Made by a program: the position numbers and the translations under genes. A stretch of DNA of 64,000 nucleotides from Typha latifolia (lineage: Eukaryota > Streptophyta > Magnoliopsida > Poales > Typhaceae). This document shows positions 1 through 12,100 of the stretch, piece by piece (positions within the stretch are counted from its first letter, which is position 1; each line of letters opens with the position of its first letter). The notes under the pieces were generated by a model. That model searched no databases, had not been told where the DNA came from, and was given only the letters and a program-made list of their open reading frames with translations. The stretch is taken from NCBI GenBank assembly GCA_019914945.1, contig CM034108.1, forward strand, positions 382,001 through 446,000, read 5' to 3'.

Positions 1-396
1 GAAGGATTTTATTCGTCCTTTCATAATACTTTCTATAAAAAATTCCACTGTAACAACTACGTAAGGATTGAGTCCACTTCTAATTAATTAAGCAATAGAA
101 TCTATAAGTCATGCATCGGAGTAGGAAATTAATAATGAAAAATAAAATATAGCCAAGAAGCAAAAACCGCGTATGCATTGAAAGATAAAACGCGGAATTC
201 CCGCCGCGACGAAGACTACGTTCACATCCGAACCGCATATAGACTATTACGAGATTGCCCCTGCGTATTATTACGAATTTGCCACTGGCGGAGCTCGGAG
301 GAGTTGTAGCTTCTTTCCCAATCCGAGCCATTCGGCCCCCCAAAAAAAACTATCATATTTTTACGAATTTGCCACCGATTGGGAGCTACTACTCAC
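1..396. other. intron 1 of the WRKY57-like gene / left edge, no exon seen
   Basis: No coding exon can be read here. If the WRKY57-like exon at 397-698 is real, this is its first intron on the minus strand, running off the window. It holds three related short copies of a motif resembling TTACGAATTTGCCAC (near 246, 269 and 361). The left 200 bases are AT-rich without visible structure. Confidence 0.4.
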
Positions 397-698
397 TCTA
401 TCTCGGCCGGCTTCGCTTCCGCCTCCGGCGGAGGTTCCTCGCTCGAGCTCGACGACGCAGGTTCGCCGGATCTCGCCGACATCGCCGGCGCTTCGGATCC
501 GATCTCCCGAGGAGGAGGCATCGACGCCGATCTCGACGACTCCGGCAGATCCAACGGCGGGAACAAGCCGGAATCCAAAGGTATGCTCCATCCGAACTCG
601 CTTAGTATGCTGGATTCCCGATCGCCACCGCCGATGAGCTCATCAAACGCCGAGATCTCGGAAGCATAGTGGCTCTTCCATGTCGTCTTATCCTCCAT
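397..698 (-). CDS. WRKY57-like (group IIc) transcription factor, first exon only
   Basis: On the minus strand an ATG at 698 opens 100 codons that end in a strong splice donor (GA|GTGAGTAG, last exon base 397, phase 2). The peptide has an acidic N-terminus, the segment ILSEFGW, and a serine run followed by EEPPPEAEAKP. Both recall the N-terminal half of WRKY57-type group IIc factors, which carry ILSDFGW and a SSSSEDP stretch before the WRKY domain. The DNA-binding domain itself is not in the window: the gene continues to the left of position 1. A CT-rich leader lies upstream at about 755-800. Identification rests on short motifs recalled from the family. It could be a truncated copy, since no later exon can be seen. 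Confidence 0.58.
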
Positions 699-2990
699 CT
701 ACCCAAAAATAGAATAAGGTCGGATAAGTAAGTGGATAGGTAGCATAAGGTATGATGAGCTCTATTCTCTTCTCTCCTCTTCTCTTCTCTTTTTCTTTAG
801 CTAGCTCTCTCTTACTACAAACAACAGCGGTGTTCTTTTCTTCTTCCTTTTTTATTAATCTTTTTTTTTTTTAAAAAAAATTTCTCTCGCTTTTAATTTT
901 AATATTTCTCGGTGTTTGGAGTAGACGCGTCGAGGCTTTTGGAACTTTCCTTCCTCTCGCTTTCTCGACTACAATTCTAAATTACGAAAAGAGAAAAAGG
1001 ACGCATTTTTTAATTATTTCTTCGGGAAATAAAAATTGCATGTAGCACCCTGAATTATAGTCAATTTGCAAAAAAAAAAGCCTGCTGCCCAGTTACCCGA
1101 GTCATTCTAATTTCAAAATTATAGAACTACAGGGTTTAAACCGCGAAATCTCATAATCTGATAATAAGTGAGGGAGCCAACTCGGGCGTCAAACCATTTG
1201 CGACAGTACGGATACGATCTCGACGCATTTCCCCTAAGCTTAATTAATTAGAGGTGAGGGGATTAGATATCACTGGTGGGGCGGTGTAGTACGGCGATGT
1301 TAATGTAGGGATTAATTTAACTAACTAGTCGAGTAATTAAGTGTCAATGGTAAGATTTGGGAGTGCGATTTGGTCATTAGGGGGGGGTGTGTATGGGGCC
1401 CAGCACGAATCTTTTGAAACCTAACTTGGCCCGTAAGGAAGCCTGTCGTTATCAGCGGAATTTATTGGTGGAGTCGACGGCACAAAGGGTGATCCGGTGT
1501 GCGAGGCAGCACACGGGATCCTCCAATTGATTGGAAGATTAATTGATGAGAGGGGGATTTGATTGACTGGTACCATTAAATGGAGCCATCTGTCGTTTGA
1601 TCTTTCTTCCTACAATTGGCAATGACGTAAGAGAGAGATTAAATGAGGGCGATTAAAAAAATTAAAATAAAAGAAGAGGTGGAAATTATTAAAAGTAAAT
1701 AACACAGTTGGGTAAGAATTTTTAAGTTGGAGATTAGTGTGAACGTAGAGTGACACAAGTCAACAGCTCATGAGTTTGGAAGCTACAAAGCTTTCATGCT
1801 TTCCAAGTCAGTTAACCACTTTTTAGCTTAATAGCGTGGGGAGTCTAGTTAAAGTATTAAACTGGACCACCCAATTTGGTCATGGACACTGCACTTTTTT
1901 GTTTTTTTTTTAAAAACTTTGATGAGGGGGAATTAATAATTTCATCAAACCCTATCAAAGAATTCATCAAATTGATGAATTGGAAAGGATTGGAAGGTTG
2001 TGGGCATTGAATTAGTTGGATGTGATTAGAGTTGACCAGTCACTTGATTCAGGGCTAGTGTTACTGTTTGTTTTCATGGCCTAAAGACTCCAAAAATAAA
2101 TAAGGGTTTGATTCTCCTACTGTTGGCGATCAACAACATTGGTTCCCGTGATTTCCTCCTTCCCTTGCGGGGTGGGCCTCATTTTCTTGTTAGGCCTAGG
2201 CATGACATGACTGCTACTCGTCGCCAAGTAGCTTCGTACTCGTATTATTGTGATAGTCGTGACGATGATAGGTAATAATGTAACTATCATATGAGAGAAA
2301 GAGCTACAAGTACTTGGTTTTAAGTTATGGATGCTAGTCATCTACGTGGGTCTCATGAGTAGGCCTTCTTGCTTGGCTTGTTCTTGTTAAGAAGCAAGCG
2401 ATGCTGCACCACCACCATTCAGTCTTTTGCCACAAGGAGAGTTCTTTTCAGCTCAAGTCTCTTTATGCAGTGCTGTTATTGCTACTGCGTGATGGTGGCC
2501 TTTGTTGATGAGGAAACTGCCGTAAATAATACTAGTAATCAAGCAGCACTGTAGCAATCATAACTCAATAGCACTCTTGCTCCTAGCAAATACTTTCAGA
2601 TCTTACATTGTTCATAAATGTTTTGAAGGTTCTCAATCATTCCATAGACTGCATTTTTTGGTTTGATCAAAATCAAGGAATCTCTACAATAAGAGTATAT
2701 ACATATAGCGAAAGAGTATACACACAATACGTCCAAAAAGATTTAAACCAGATCATTTAATTCTAATTTTTTTTAAAAAAAATTGTCACTATCTGAATGA
2801 TTAATATGGGCAGCTAGTCTGCCAATTTATTTCTGCAAAAGGAAGATAGGAAGGTCAATGGATGCAGCTTGCTGTTCAAAATGCAGATTACCAATGACTC
2901 TTTAAGACTTTTAAACAGAGTGCAATTAGCGCGATTGCACCAAAAACATCATAATGATTTATGTCCATGTTAAAGCACAATATTTTACAT
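699..2990. other. intergenic: WRKY57-like promoter side and PAP 3' side
   Basis: About 2.3 kb with no convincing gene on either strand. Open frames near 2117-2341 and 2369-2554 lack homology I recognise and have no splice context. A CT-rich tract at about 760-800 probably belongs to the leader of the minus-strand WRKY57-like gene. A short imperfect hairpin sits at 1491-1520. The remainder is AT-rich spacer. Confidence 0.5.
1491..1520. repeat. short imperfect inverted repeat
   Basis: GATCCGGTGTGC and GCACACGGGATC are inverted copies with one mismatch, separated by the six bases GAGGCA. This would fold into a 12-bp hairpin. No T-run follows and no gene lies close, so its role is unknown. Confidence 0.6.
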
Positions 2991-3297
2991 CTCACTGAAA
3001 AAGACTATATTGTAATCCCAGCTGAAGAAAAATGGACTGCAAAAGAAATTTACATGGATTATACAATAAATCACATATGGCGAGAGTCTTCATAATGTTT
3101 TGACAGATGAAAGGGAAGAACCAAGAAGGCCTTCCAAGAGATGAATGTTGGACCTACGCAAGCGTAAGGTCTGATCCACAAATCTCATGCCTGATCGAAT
3201 CATCAGAATGGTTATAATTTGATGCTATTTGGACCAGGACAGATTAGAATTGAACCCTTTGAACTTGTCTGGATGTGCTGCTGCTAATGCATAGTGT

Positions 3298-6200
3298 TTA
3301 TATTTCTTCATTCTTCACAGGAGCCCATGTAGGACGCTGTGCAGGTTCTCTTCTACAACGTGTTATGAAACCAAGGGCGTAGCCAAGTAAGGCTGTAAAC
3401 ACCAGAATGCTTGCACCTTTCACATACCATGAGATTGTAGGCTCAACAGCCACCTTAACGTCACTGTCACTCAAAACTTGACCAGAGAAAATTTCAACCA
3501 TGTCATGTATTTGCCCATCATGATTTCCAATATAGGTAAGTGTTAGTTTCTCCCTTGTAGCAACAAGTTTTGTGTAACCAAATTCACTCCCTCGGTACAT
3601 AGACCTTTCAGGTTGAGGGTAGATAGGCATGTCTCGGTGGTCAGGCCTTGGCTCCCAGGTTGCCTGCCAATCTTGGCCTGCCATTCCAATCACCACATGT
3701 ACAGGGGCACCTCCAGATTTGAAGCTTGAGGACACATCGACACAGCTGAAATTTTTCATAGGGCAGAACCTCTCGTACCTATGAACATGACCCCATAGTG
3801 CAAGGGTTACATTATTCTGCACAAAAAGTGGTTCCAAATACTCGAGCATTCTTTCTGTCAGTGGAGCATCCCTTTCTCCGTTGCATGTCATGTACATTGG
3901 GCGGTGGCCCTGCACAACAATGAAAGGTGTTCTGTTTCTATCAACTTGCTCGAGATCAGATTTTATGAAGTTGTACTGCTCAGTGCCAGGAAGGAAGTTG
4001 GTTTCAGTTGATATGTACAGGAAATGTACAACACCGACATCAAAGGAATAATAGAGATTCAGAGTGTTTGGAGCTCCTGTTCCTGTGGGTAGAGAAGAGT
4101 TCCCAGGCATTTTGAAGCGGAGGCTGTACGGAACTCCACATTCACCACCACCATCCTTTCCGTAGACACCATAAGACCATCCAGGTCTCCAAGGTTGTGA
4201 TGGCCAGTCATACTCATGGTTTCCTATGCAAACATGGTATGGTACACTAGAAGCAATTGGTTCTATCTGACTGAAGAATTCATCCCATATCCATGCAAAT
4301 CCCCTGGCATAGCTGATGTCCCCAATATGGGAAACAAATGCAGGCTTATCCCCAAGGGCTTCAATGTCACGGAGGATCCACTTCACAGTTGACTTGCTCT
4401 CCTCTTGTGTGCGGTAGAAGGTTGAATATGGAACATAGGTACCCATATCACCAAACAAAAATGCGATTGTCTCATTGGAGTCACTGTCACGTGATATAAA
4501 GCTGCGGATGTCACTCCAACCTCCCGAATCACTGCCAACCTGTCAGAAAGAATAATGCAGCATGCTAAGTCTTCAAGACACAGGATAGATACACATTCAG
4601 TATAGGACAACAGCTATTTTCACCAGCATGAAGTTCACTAGGCTAAGTAACAGCATAGAGATCATCAGGCTGCCAAGCTCTCAAGAAAAGAAAGAGAAGT
4701 TATTCTATTTTGAGAACAATAGGAACAAGAGGAAAAATAAATTGACAAAAAAAAACATGCTTCCTAGGTATTAAAGTAAGTTTCCACTTGCTGGATACAT
4801 GAACTTGAGCGAAAAACAGCGTGGAGTGAAGTCGATCAGAATACCATGGTATACAATCATCATTGACTAGTATTAACAGATATGCCCTTTAAAATACTTA
4901 ATTGTCTATTTCTATGCATCAACTACCATGGCTCATGAATTACGCGAGGTCCGTCTATCTTGTACATAAGAGTCATCATAACACATCAAATAATAGAGTC
5001 CTAAATATTACTAGGTCTTCTGGACAATGTGAATTTCAAGCAAAAAGCAACAATGAAACAGGACCAAATTAATTGGTCCAGGAAAAATGCCCAATTCAGC
5101 AGATACTACCATAAGAATTTATTCTAAAAATGAGAAAGGCACACTAGTTTCAACTCTCTCAAAATAGCAGCTAAAGAAAGTGCAGCAAATAGGTATTATA
5201 TAACAAAATAGTCAGGTGAGTTCAAATGCAATGATAGATAATAGTGAGGCACTAAATGTCAGTACAAAAGACCACTCAAGAGTAAAAAAGAGAAAAAGAC
5301 AAAGATTAGCATCTTATTGTACACAGTCAAATCTTGCTCACTGGAATACCACTGATTAGATATTGTTTACCGAAAACGAACCTAAAGAAATGATTTTTTG
5401 ACATAGAGACGCACGGTGCAGAAAAGCAGAAGTACAACAACGTGTATGTGTGAATGGTGAACCCCATAGAAGTTTGTTAAGAACGAACAGCCATTTTAAG
5501 CAATGTACCCACCTGGGCGTCGGTACTAGACCAGAGCGAGACTAAACAAGGATAAACTCTTCTTCTGCGAATTAAGCAAGGAAACCCAATACTAAAGAAG
5601 GGAGTACAATCCGATGACTCCGATTAGAATATCATGTAAAAGATATTTGAGTCTTCCTCCATGGATCGGACTATAATCAAACATTTTCACTACACTAAGC
5701 TGTTTATTGATACGAATGTTAAAACTTTTCAAAAAAAAATCCAGAGGAATTCATGCTTCAATGTCCTAAAAAAAGGGCAACTTTTAAAATCCTATAGGCT
5801 ATAGCGAAATATCAACAAAATAAGCAATGCCAAACATCACAGATGACAAATCCACCTCACCTTGTAATAGTACCTCCTCCCCTTCTCCAAATCATTCATC
5901 ACGCCATCATGGATAAACCCTGGATCCCTCCACCCAATGCTCGCATTCGCGGGAAAATCGCACATATCCTTCCTCTCATACCTCCTCACCTCCGTCCCCA
6001 CCGTCCGAACCAACCCATCCTTCTCCAATCCGTACCTCACGAAGCTATCCGCCCCATCCGCCGTCACGAACAGCACCCGCATCTCGCCCTCGTGATCCGT
6101 GAACGATAGATGGATCTGATCGGGCCCCGAACCCGGTTCGAACTCGACCTCCTCCGACTCCGCGAGCTGGTGCTTGGTCCCCGGAAGCGGGTTGTGATCG

Positions 6201-6553
6201 TGGTCGTGGTGTCGGTAGCTGACCTCGTCGCGGGTCCACCGGAAGATCCGAAAGGCGTAGTTGGAGCGGAGGTTGACAAGGTTGAGCTCGACGGATCCGG
6301 ATCCGGATTGCCAGCTCTGGGAGGAGTTGAGGAAGAGGTAGCCGATGAACTCGTCGTTGGGTGAGTTTGGGGGGGAGTAGATGCCGAGCCAGTCGAGCTC
6401 GGAGGGGGAGGTGATCCCCGACCATTGGATCCGGACCGTGCGGTTGGATTTGCTTAGGGTTTTAGGGCTAACGGAGAGGGAGACTTGGGAGGAGAGGGAG
6501 AAGGAGAAGAGGGAAGCGAAGAAGAGGAGGAGAAGGATATTTGGGGTAGCCAT
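3298..6553 (-). CDS. PAP2: purple acid phosphatase, PAP2/PAP9 type, tail-anchored
   Basis: Two exons: 6553-5861 and 4539-3298, joined across an intron with GT at 5860 and AG at 4540. The product is 644 residues, close to the roughly 650 of Arabidopsis PAP2. It is a metallophosphoesterase using a dinuclear metal centre to cleave phosphate esters. A hydrophobic N-terminus ([16 protein letters not shown]) precedes an Fn3-like domain ([18 protein letters not shown]). All five metal-binding blocks are present: GDMG (Asp262), GDISY (Asp305, Tyr308), GNHE (Asn338, His339), VQGH and GHVH. A hydrophobic segment at about 605-624 near the C-terminus matches the tail that anchors Arabidopsis PAP2 in outer membranes of plastids and mitochondria. 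An in-frame ATG exists 37 codons upstream (6664), but a TATAAATA box at 6619-6626 lies between the two, so 6553 is preferred. The 3' UTR probably runs to about 3000. Confidence 0.93.
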
Positions 6554-6618
6554 GGGGAAGTAAATTTCGTGATGGAGAGGGAAATTCCTTTTTCCCACTG
6601 GTGTGAAATTTGGTGGGT

Positions 6619-6626
6619 ATAAATAG
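6619..6626 (-). promoter_or_regulatory. TATA box of the purple acid phosphatase gene
   Basis: Read on the minus strand this is TATTTATA, about 66-73 bases before the chosen ATG at 6553. It puts transcription start near 6590 and leaves the more upstream in-frame ATG (6664) outside the transcript. Confidence 0.55.
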
Positions 6627-6811
6627 GTAGGGGTAAGAGGGGAAACGTGGTTTGATGGAGTCATTGTGGCCGCTGGATTGGAGTGTATTTGTTCTGATTT
6701 GATTGGATTGGTTGGTGTATGATAACGACATTGCTTAAGGTGTAACCAAAGAGGAGCGGAATAAAGTCATGCTGGATTCCGATTCCAACTGCAACGGCCA
6801 ACGACCCATTA

Positions 6812-6914
6812 GTAGGGTAAAAACGTATCAGATACGGATCGATATTTTTTATTTGGATACGAATTCGAATTGGATAGCGGGTTGGACTTAAACCGACCCA
6901 TTTTCACCCCTCAG
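6812..6914. mobile_element. short repeat with AGGGGTGAAAA-type end
   Basis: Read on the minus strand from 6912 the sequence begins AGGGGTGAAAATGGGTCGG. The left end on the plus strand begins AGTAGGGTAAAAACG, so the ends are imperfect inverted copies. The interior has repeated GGATACGAAT-like words. The same terminus (AGGGGTGAAAACGGGTCGG) begins the AT-rich block at 24663. This looks like a small non-autonomous element, possibly hAT-like. I could not define target-site duplications. Confidence 0.45.
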
Positions 6915-6938
6915 TATTGGTATTGGTATTGGTATTGG
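6915..6938. repeat. (TATTGG)4 microsatellite
   Basis: Four perfect copies of TATTGG directly abut the AGGGGTGAAAA-type end of the element to the left. Confidence 0.9.
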
Positions 6939-7138
6939 ACTGATATATTTCTTAAACTGTTGGTTTTGTGTACATTACGCTATCACCCACCATGTATTTC
7001 AGATTTATTATTTTTATATAGGTTTTTCTTACATATACACCCTTATAAAAATATTTTATTTACACATATGTCATTCTAACTCAAAATTCTTCTTGTCGAA
7101 GGGTATTTATGTAATAAAGCATTTAATTTATAAGGGGG

Positions 7139-7260
7139 TATATATATATATATATGAAACTCTGAGGGGGTATACCGGTGAAAATATACAAAAGGGCCTG
7201 CCTGTCCTAGAACATGTTGTAGGCCCAACATGAAGTAAAGCCCAAATTACTAAGTTTAAA
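7139..7260 (+). promoter_or_regulatory. TA microsatellite and site II-like promoter motifs
   Basis: A (TA)n run occupies 7139-7155. Between about 7190 and 7250 there are several GGGCC/GGCCCA words (AAGGGCCTG, TAGGCCCAACA, AAGCCCAA) just ahead of the ATG at 7308. Such TGGGCY (site II) elements are common in promoters of constitutively expressed plant genes. The assignment is by motif only. Confidence 0.45.
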
Positions 7261-7307
7261 GTCGGCTCCTTTCCAAGGGAGGGAGAGAGGAGAGTGAAGA
7301 CTGGAGA

Positions 7308-9125
7308 ATGGAGATGGGTTCAGGAGGTGAGGCGAAGCGAGGTGCGGCGGCGGAGATGGAAGGGATCGCGTCGATCGGTTTGCTGCCTTGCGGCACCATC
7401 TCCGGCCATTTCATCCGACTCCCCGATTCCGTCTGCTATGGTCTCCATGGAACCGGTACTGATACCCACTCTCCTCTTCTTCACCCACTTCCTGCTTTCC
7501 ACTAATGGCGATTGAATCGATTCTTCTCTTTTTTATAAGTTTTTATTGTGCTTTTGTGAGGTAAGAATTATCTTGTGAGAGGGAATGCAGCAGAGGAGAA
7601 GATTACCGCTTGATAAAGCTCTCCATCATTGATTATTCTGTAAGACCTAGATAAGATTTTCGAGGTCTCTTCTTGTGTTTGAGTTCTTCCTTTGTTCACA
7701 TTTTATTCTTATTAGATGGTATGTAATGGCATGTGACAGAGCAAGAGAGAGAAAGTTGTGGTGGTGGAGCGCAGAGGACATGATGCCGCTCGACTCCAAA
7801 ATATTGATAATGCGCATGGGTAATTTTTCTCTTACGGATGGATGCATTGCGACCAATCACAAAGATCAAATGTCTAATTTTTATGGAACGTTTTCCTTTT
7901 GCCTGAAATATCTAAGATTTATCCTTTGTGATACTGTGCGTTGTGAATTTTCAGGCATAGCAAATCATTTTCTTTTATGTAGTTTGGTATGATCAATTCC
8001 CAATTACAATCATGAATTCGATAATTAGTCCCTGATAATGGTGGGTGGGTTGTATTTTTCCTAAGTTTGTTAGGTAAACTTAGATAAAAGTTAATAGTGT
8101 GGATACTTCTTGTATACTTGTCAGGCTTGGCAAATCATTTTCCTATCTTCAGTCTGTAATGAGGGGGGTTTTGTGCTTGTTAGTAATGTATCATGTATGC
8201 CTCTTGCCTGTAGAGTTTCCGTTCTTAGGTTCAGGAAATTGTATAATTTCTCTAACCAAATTGTGATATACTTGATCTGCCCTTGCTGTTCAAGGTGCAA
8301 ACGTTTGCTACCTTTGTGTAGCTCACATTGATGATTCTAGCTATTTAAATAATAGGCATATTAAATAGCTATACTTAATAGTGGTTTTTGACTATTCTTT
8401 TGAAGAGATTTCTGAATCGGCTCTCATTTCTTATACAGTTTTATCTTATTACTCAAAATTCGTGTCACTAAGTTATCACTACTCAAATACAGGTGGGAAA
8501 AGGATGTCATTGGCATGATTGAAGAGAAGCATGGGAATCAACAGATTTCCATTTCTTTCGAGTGTGAAACACTGAAGGCAGAAAGTGCTGCTGAAGAGCA
8601 CGTTAGGAAGTATATGCCCAACTTGTGTGGACTAGATGCTGTTGGTAAGCAGAGGAGATCACAATGTAGTGTATAATCTAGAAATTTGAATCTGTGCTAT
8701 CATATTATAGTAGAGAAAATGATAGAAAAATTAATAAACATGAGCATCTAGAATTCGTTGAGGAACACTTCTTGTTTCTCTAATTTATCCAACATTAGGC
8801 AACATGTTGTACTTCATGATCACTATGTAAGCCTCTTCAAAATAGAGACGGAATCGTGCAATCTTTCCTTCTTCTCAGTTGTTTGCCAAAGGAAACTTGA
8901 ACACCCTAGCTGTGCAAATGCCTCAACCCCTCTATAATAACCATTTTGCCCACGCTGATGACCAATATTAGACGAGTATACAGAATTAGAAATTTACATA
9001 TGCATGCAAAAGTTTTGGTTGTCTATTACTTACTTCTCTATGTTCTAGTTGCAGTAAATATTGGCCGGATGAGTATTTCTGGCATCTGCTTTGGAGAGGA
9101 GGATGAGTTCAATGGAAGAGATTAA
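7308..9125 (+). CDS. small conserved plant protein of unknown function
   Basis: Five exons can be joined in frame: 7308-7455, 7566-7639, 7740-7819, 8493-8644 and 9055-9125, all with GT-AG introns, giving 174 residues. Segments such as LPDSVCYGLHGTELSCERE, RGHDAARLQNIDNAHGWEKD and KYMPNLCGLDAVVNIG read like one compact conserved protein, and I recall similar proteins in other plants without a known role. No signal peptide, membrane segment or catalytic motif is evident. A different in-frame choice for the second acceptor (7561 instead of 7566) would place a stop in frame, which supports 7566. The start is the first ATG of the frame after a GA-rich leader. Function is unknown. Confidence 0.75.
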
Positions 9126-12100
9126 GTATCACGTCAACAAATAGTTTTGTTATGGCATGTACAGTCTAAGCAATTTAACTTTACTTGCACAAAGCCTCCA
9201 TCTTTTATATGTGTGGAAGTCTTGGGAGGTTTTATTTAAACACTTTTAAGAGAAGTGATAACTTAAATAATGCTTCCTGTTTGTTTGATCTATTCTTTAT
9301 CATGTAAATGCTTGTTAAGTAACTTTTCTTATTCTGTTTTGCTGGCTACCACGTATATTTATGATTGATTAATCCAATTATGCTTCAATCGTGTCATGGT
9401 TTTACTTTTTAATGTAATCTACTATACCTGAATCGACATCCATAGAAATATAGAATGCAATTTTAGCCATAATGAACTTTCACTCTTTCACTCTACCAAA
9501 GAAATTTTGCATATAAATCTAATAAAATTGGGAAAAATAATAATAATACTTATCATTGTCTAAAGTTGATATTAATTTATATTTTGATATATAAACTATC
9601 GTCCCATGTGTTAAACCATAGTTGTCAAAAGTTAATCCGCAGGATGTCATCTAAAAACCAAGTTAATGAGAAATTAGTGAGGATTATATTAGTGAGAAAA
9701 ATACACTTATGTTAAAAAGGGCCGGGCCACGTTCCCCTCACAAGAACATTTTGCAGGCCCAACCAAAAAAAGAAAAAGAAAAACCCTTTTTAAAATAAGA
9801 ACATTGATGTCATTATCTAATGATAGAAGTCAATTGTGTGGATGCTCCAATTTGGGATGCACAAAACAAAGATGATTATGAGAATCCAATGCTTAAAGAG
9901 AAATAATTCTTGCACATTTACGAAGCTTAATAACTTCATGTTTTAAATTGGACTCAATTCGAGAATAAGAGGTTAAGGTTGTTAAATGTGGATTACCTAA
10001 CAGTTACAAGTTACAGGTGGATGTGATGATGGTTAAGGTTAATAAATAATGGGCCATATGCTTGATAGGTATGTTTAATGTACTCTTGTTTGTTAGCTAT
10101 GGAGTCATGCGGATGCATTGCTTTCAATGTGGTTCATATTGCTTCATACTATATGTGAACCAATCTTACAATCCACAGGACAAAAAGAAGAAAAAAAAAA
10201 GCATCAGAATTTTTAAAAAAATAAAGAGCCGATAATGATAAAATGTGGAATTAATGAGTTGCTGACTCCTTATGGTTTGGTTAGGCTTACATTTGTAATT
10301 ATATTTAAATTAGAATTATTATTTTTGTTATCATACTCCATCAATCTACGTATCAAATTTAGAAAAATACTAGTTAAAATTTTTTTATAAATAATGACAA
10401 ATATATTATAAAAATATACATATATTTAATATATTTGTCATCTAAAATTTGATCCTTATTATTTTGACCCTTTTTACCTTGAATGCGTTGAAAAAATTTA
10501 TATAATTATTTCAGTTTAAATATAATTATAATAAAGTAAACATATATAAATAAAATTATAGGAGAAGCCTACGGAAGAATTATATATTTAATAATATAGT
10601 TTCCGGGTGTCGTGAGATCTACCGGCGCTCTACTCGGATAGAATTTGTATTGGGTTCGCAGTTGACGACCTCGTTAGATGGTCGCTATCTAAAAGGCGAC
10701 AGAAGATCCTAAACACTGTCCGCTTTCGGAGAAGATCGTCTGCATTAACGACTGCAGGAAATTCTGCATTCCGGACACTTGGCACGGGATCAGGTGCCGT
10801 CTACGGTCCACTTCGTCAGTTCCGATAATGGCGTGGGGTTCTGAATAGTTCCAAAGTCGAGGCGCAAGGTCATTCTCGTAATATTTCTGACATATTAGGA
10901 GCATTTTGGAGATTTCGCAGGTCACCCAGATCCACCCAAGATTCGTGGGGGGCAAATCCTCCTCGGGATGATGGGAGAGAGAGAGAGAGATAGCGGAAGA
11001 ATACGCGTAGCTTGGACGTCGTACGAGGTAGCGTGAATGCCATCGGATATTGAATGTTATTACGTTTCTGCCACCAATATGAAATTAATATTTTAGGTAG
11101 TTAGTGAATGACAATGACGCGAATACCCTCCGCTGTCGACTATTGTAGTTGGTGGATTCTCCACATCCGACATTGTAGGAATCTACTACAATTCCTCTTA
11201 AAAAGAAGAATTAAACCGCAACAAATACTAAGGTAGGTAGGGTGTAAAATGAGAAAAATAAGAAGAAGAAAAAAAAGAGTCCTTTTTGACATAAGAGTTA
11301 GTGCTTATTCCTCTAATCTGATAAACTAAGTGATCAAAGTTGAATTATATATATATAATGTGACAATAAAGTAGAAGCAGCAGCATTGGCCTTTCTAAAA
11401 AGTCTTACATTCAAGGCATTCTTACTATGGATGTTTAGCTCTCCACTGAGCCTTAATAGCCTTTTCTGACATCTGGCCTTAAGAAGGTCAAGATCACCAA
11501 AAGGTTGGTAAAGTAGCTTCCTTTTTTCTACCAGTAGAGCCACAGCCTCATGCTTTTTACTCAGATAGATAATAGATAGATTAATCTAAAGATGACAGCG
11601 AATGTACAGCACCACAAAGGAGAGGAAGATGACCAAGTGAGTTGTGATTGGTCCTAAAAACATTATTAGATTACTAATGTGTTTGGCCAAACATTTGACT
11701 GCAGTTTTCTCTTCATCAAATGTTAGTTCCAAATGAGGTCAATAATTATAACATCTTTTCTGGTTCAACTCTGTACTCGATCCTATTGATTCCTAATGAA
11801 TGGTCCCATCTTCCTCTCATGCATAATGTATTTTGTCTCTTGGTACTCACCCTCATCTCATCTGCTGCTTTTGTAGCTCAGTTCATAAACTTTACTTGAG
11901 AATTATACATATATATAGCACTCCTTTTTCACATTTGAACATAGATAGAGTAAAAGGATAATTTTTTTTTATATAGAACAAAAAAATAAATTCAAATTTG
12001 AAGGCATCTAATGAGACTATACCCCATAATTGCCCAAGTTGCAATAAATTCCTAAAACCTCTGTCTTGCAGAATCCACTCCCCTGTGAGGAAGAATGAGA

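Noticed and set aside
255..669. Plus-strand open frames (116 and 96 codons)
   Set aside because: They are the opposite strand of the WRKY57-like exon, which has a matching donor and family motifs.
6554..6664. In-frame upstream ATG (6664) as the start of the purple acid phosphatase
   Set aside because: A TATAAATA box lies between it and the 6553 ATG, and the residues added do not look like a signal or transit sequence.
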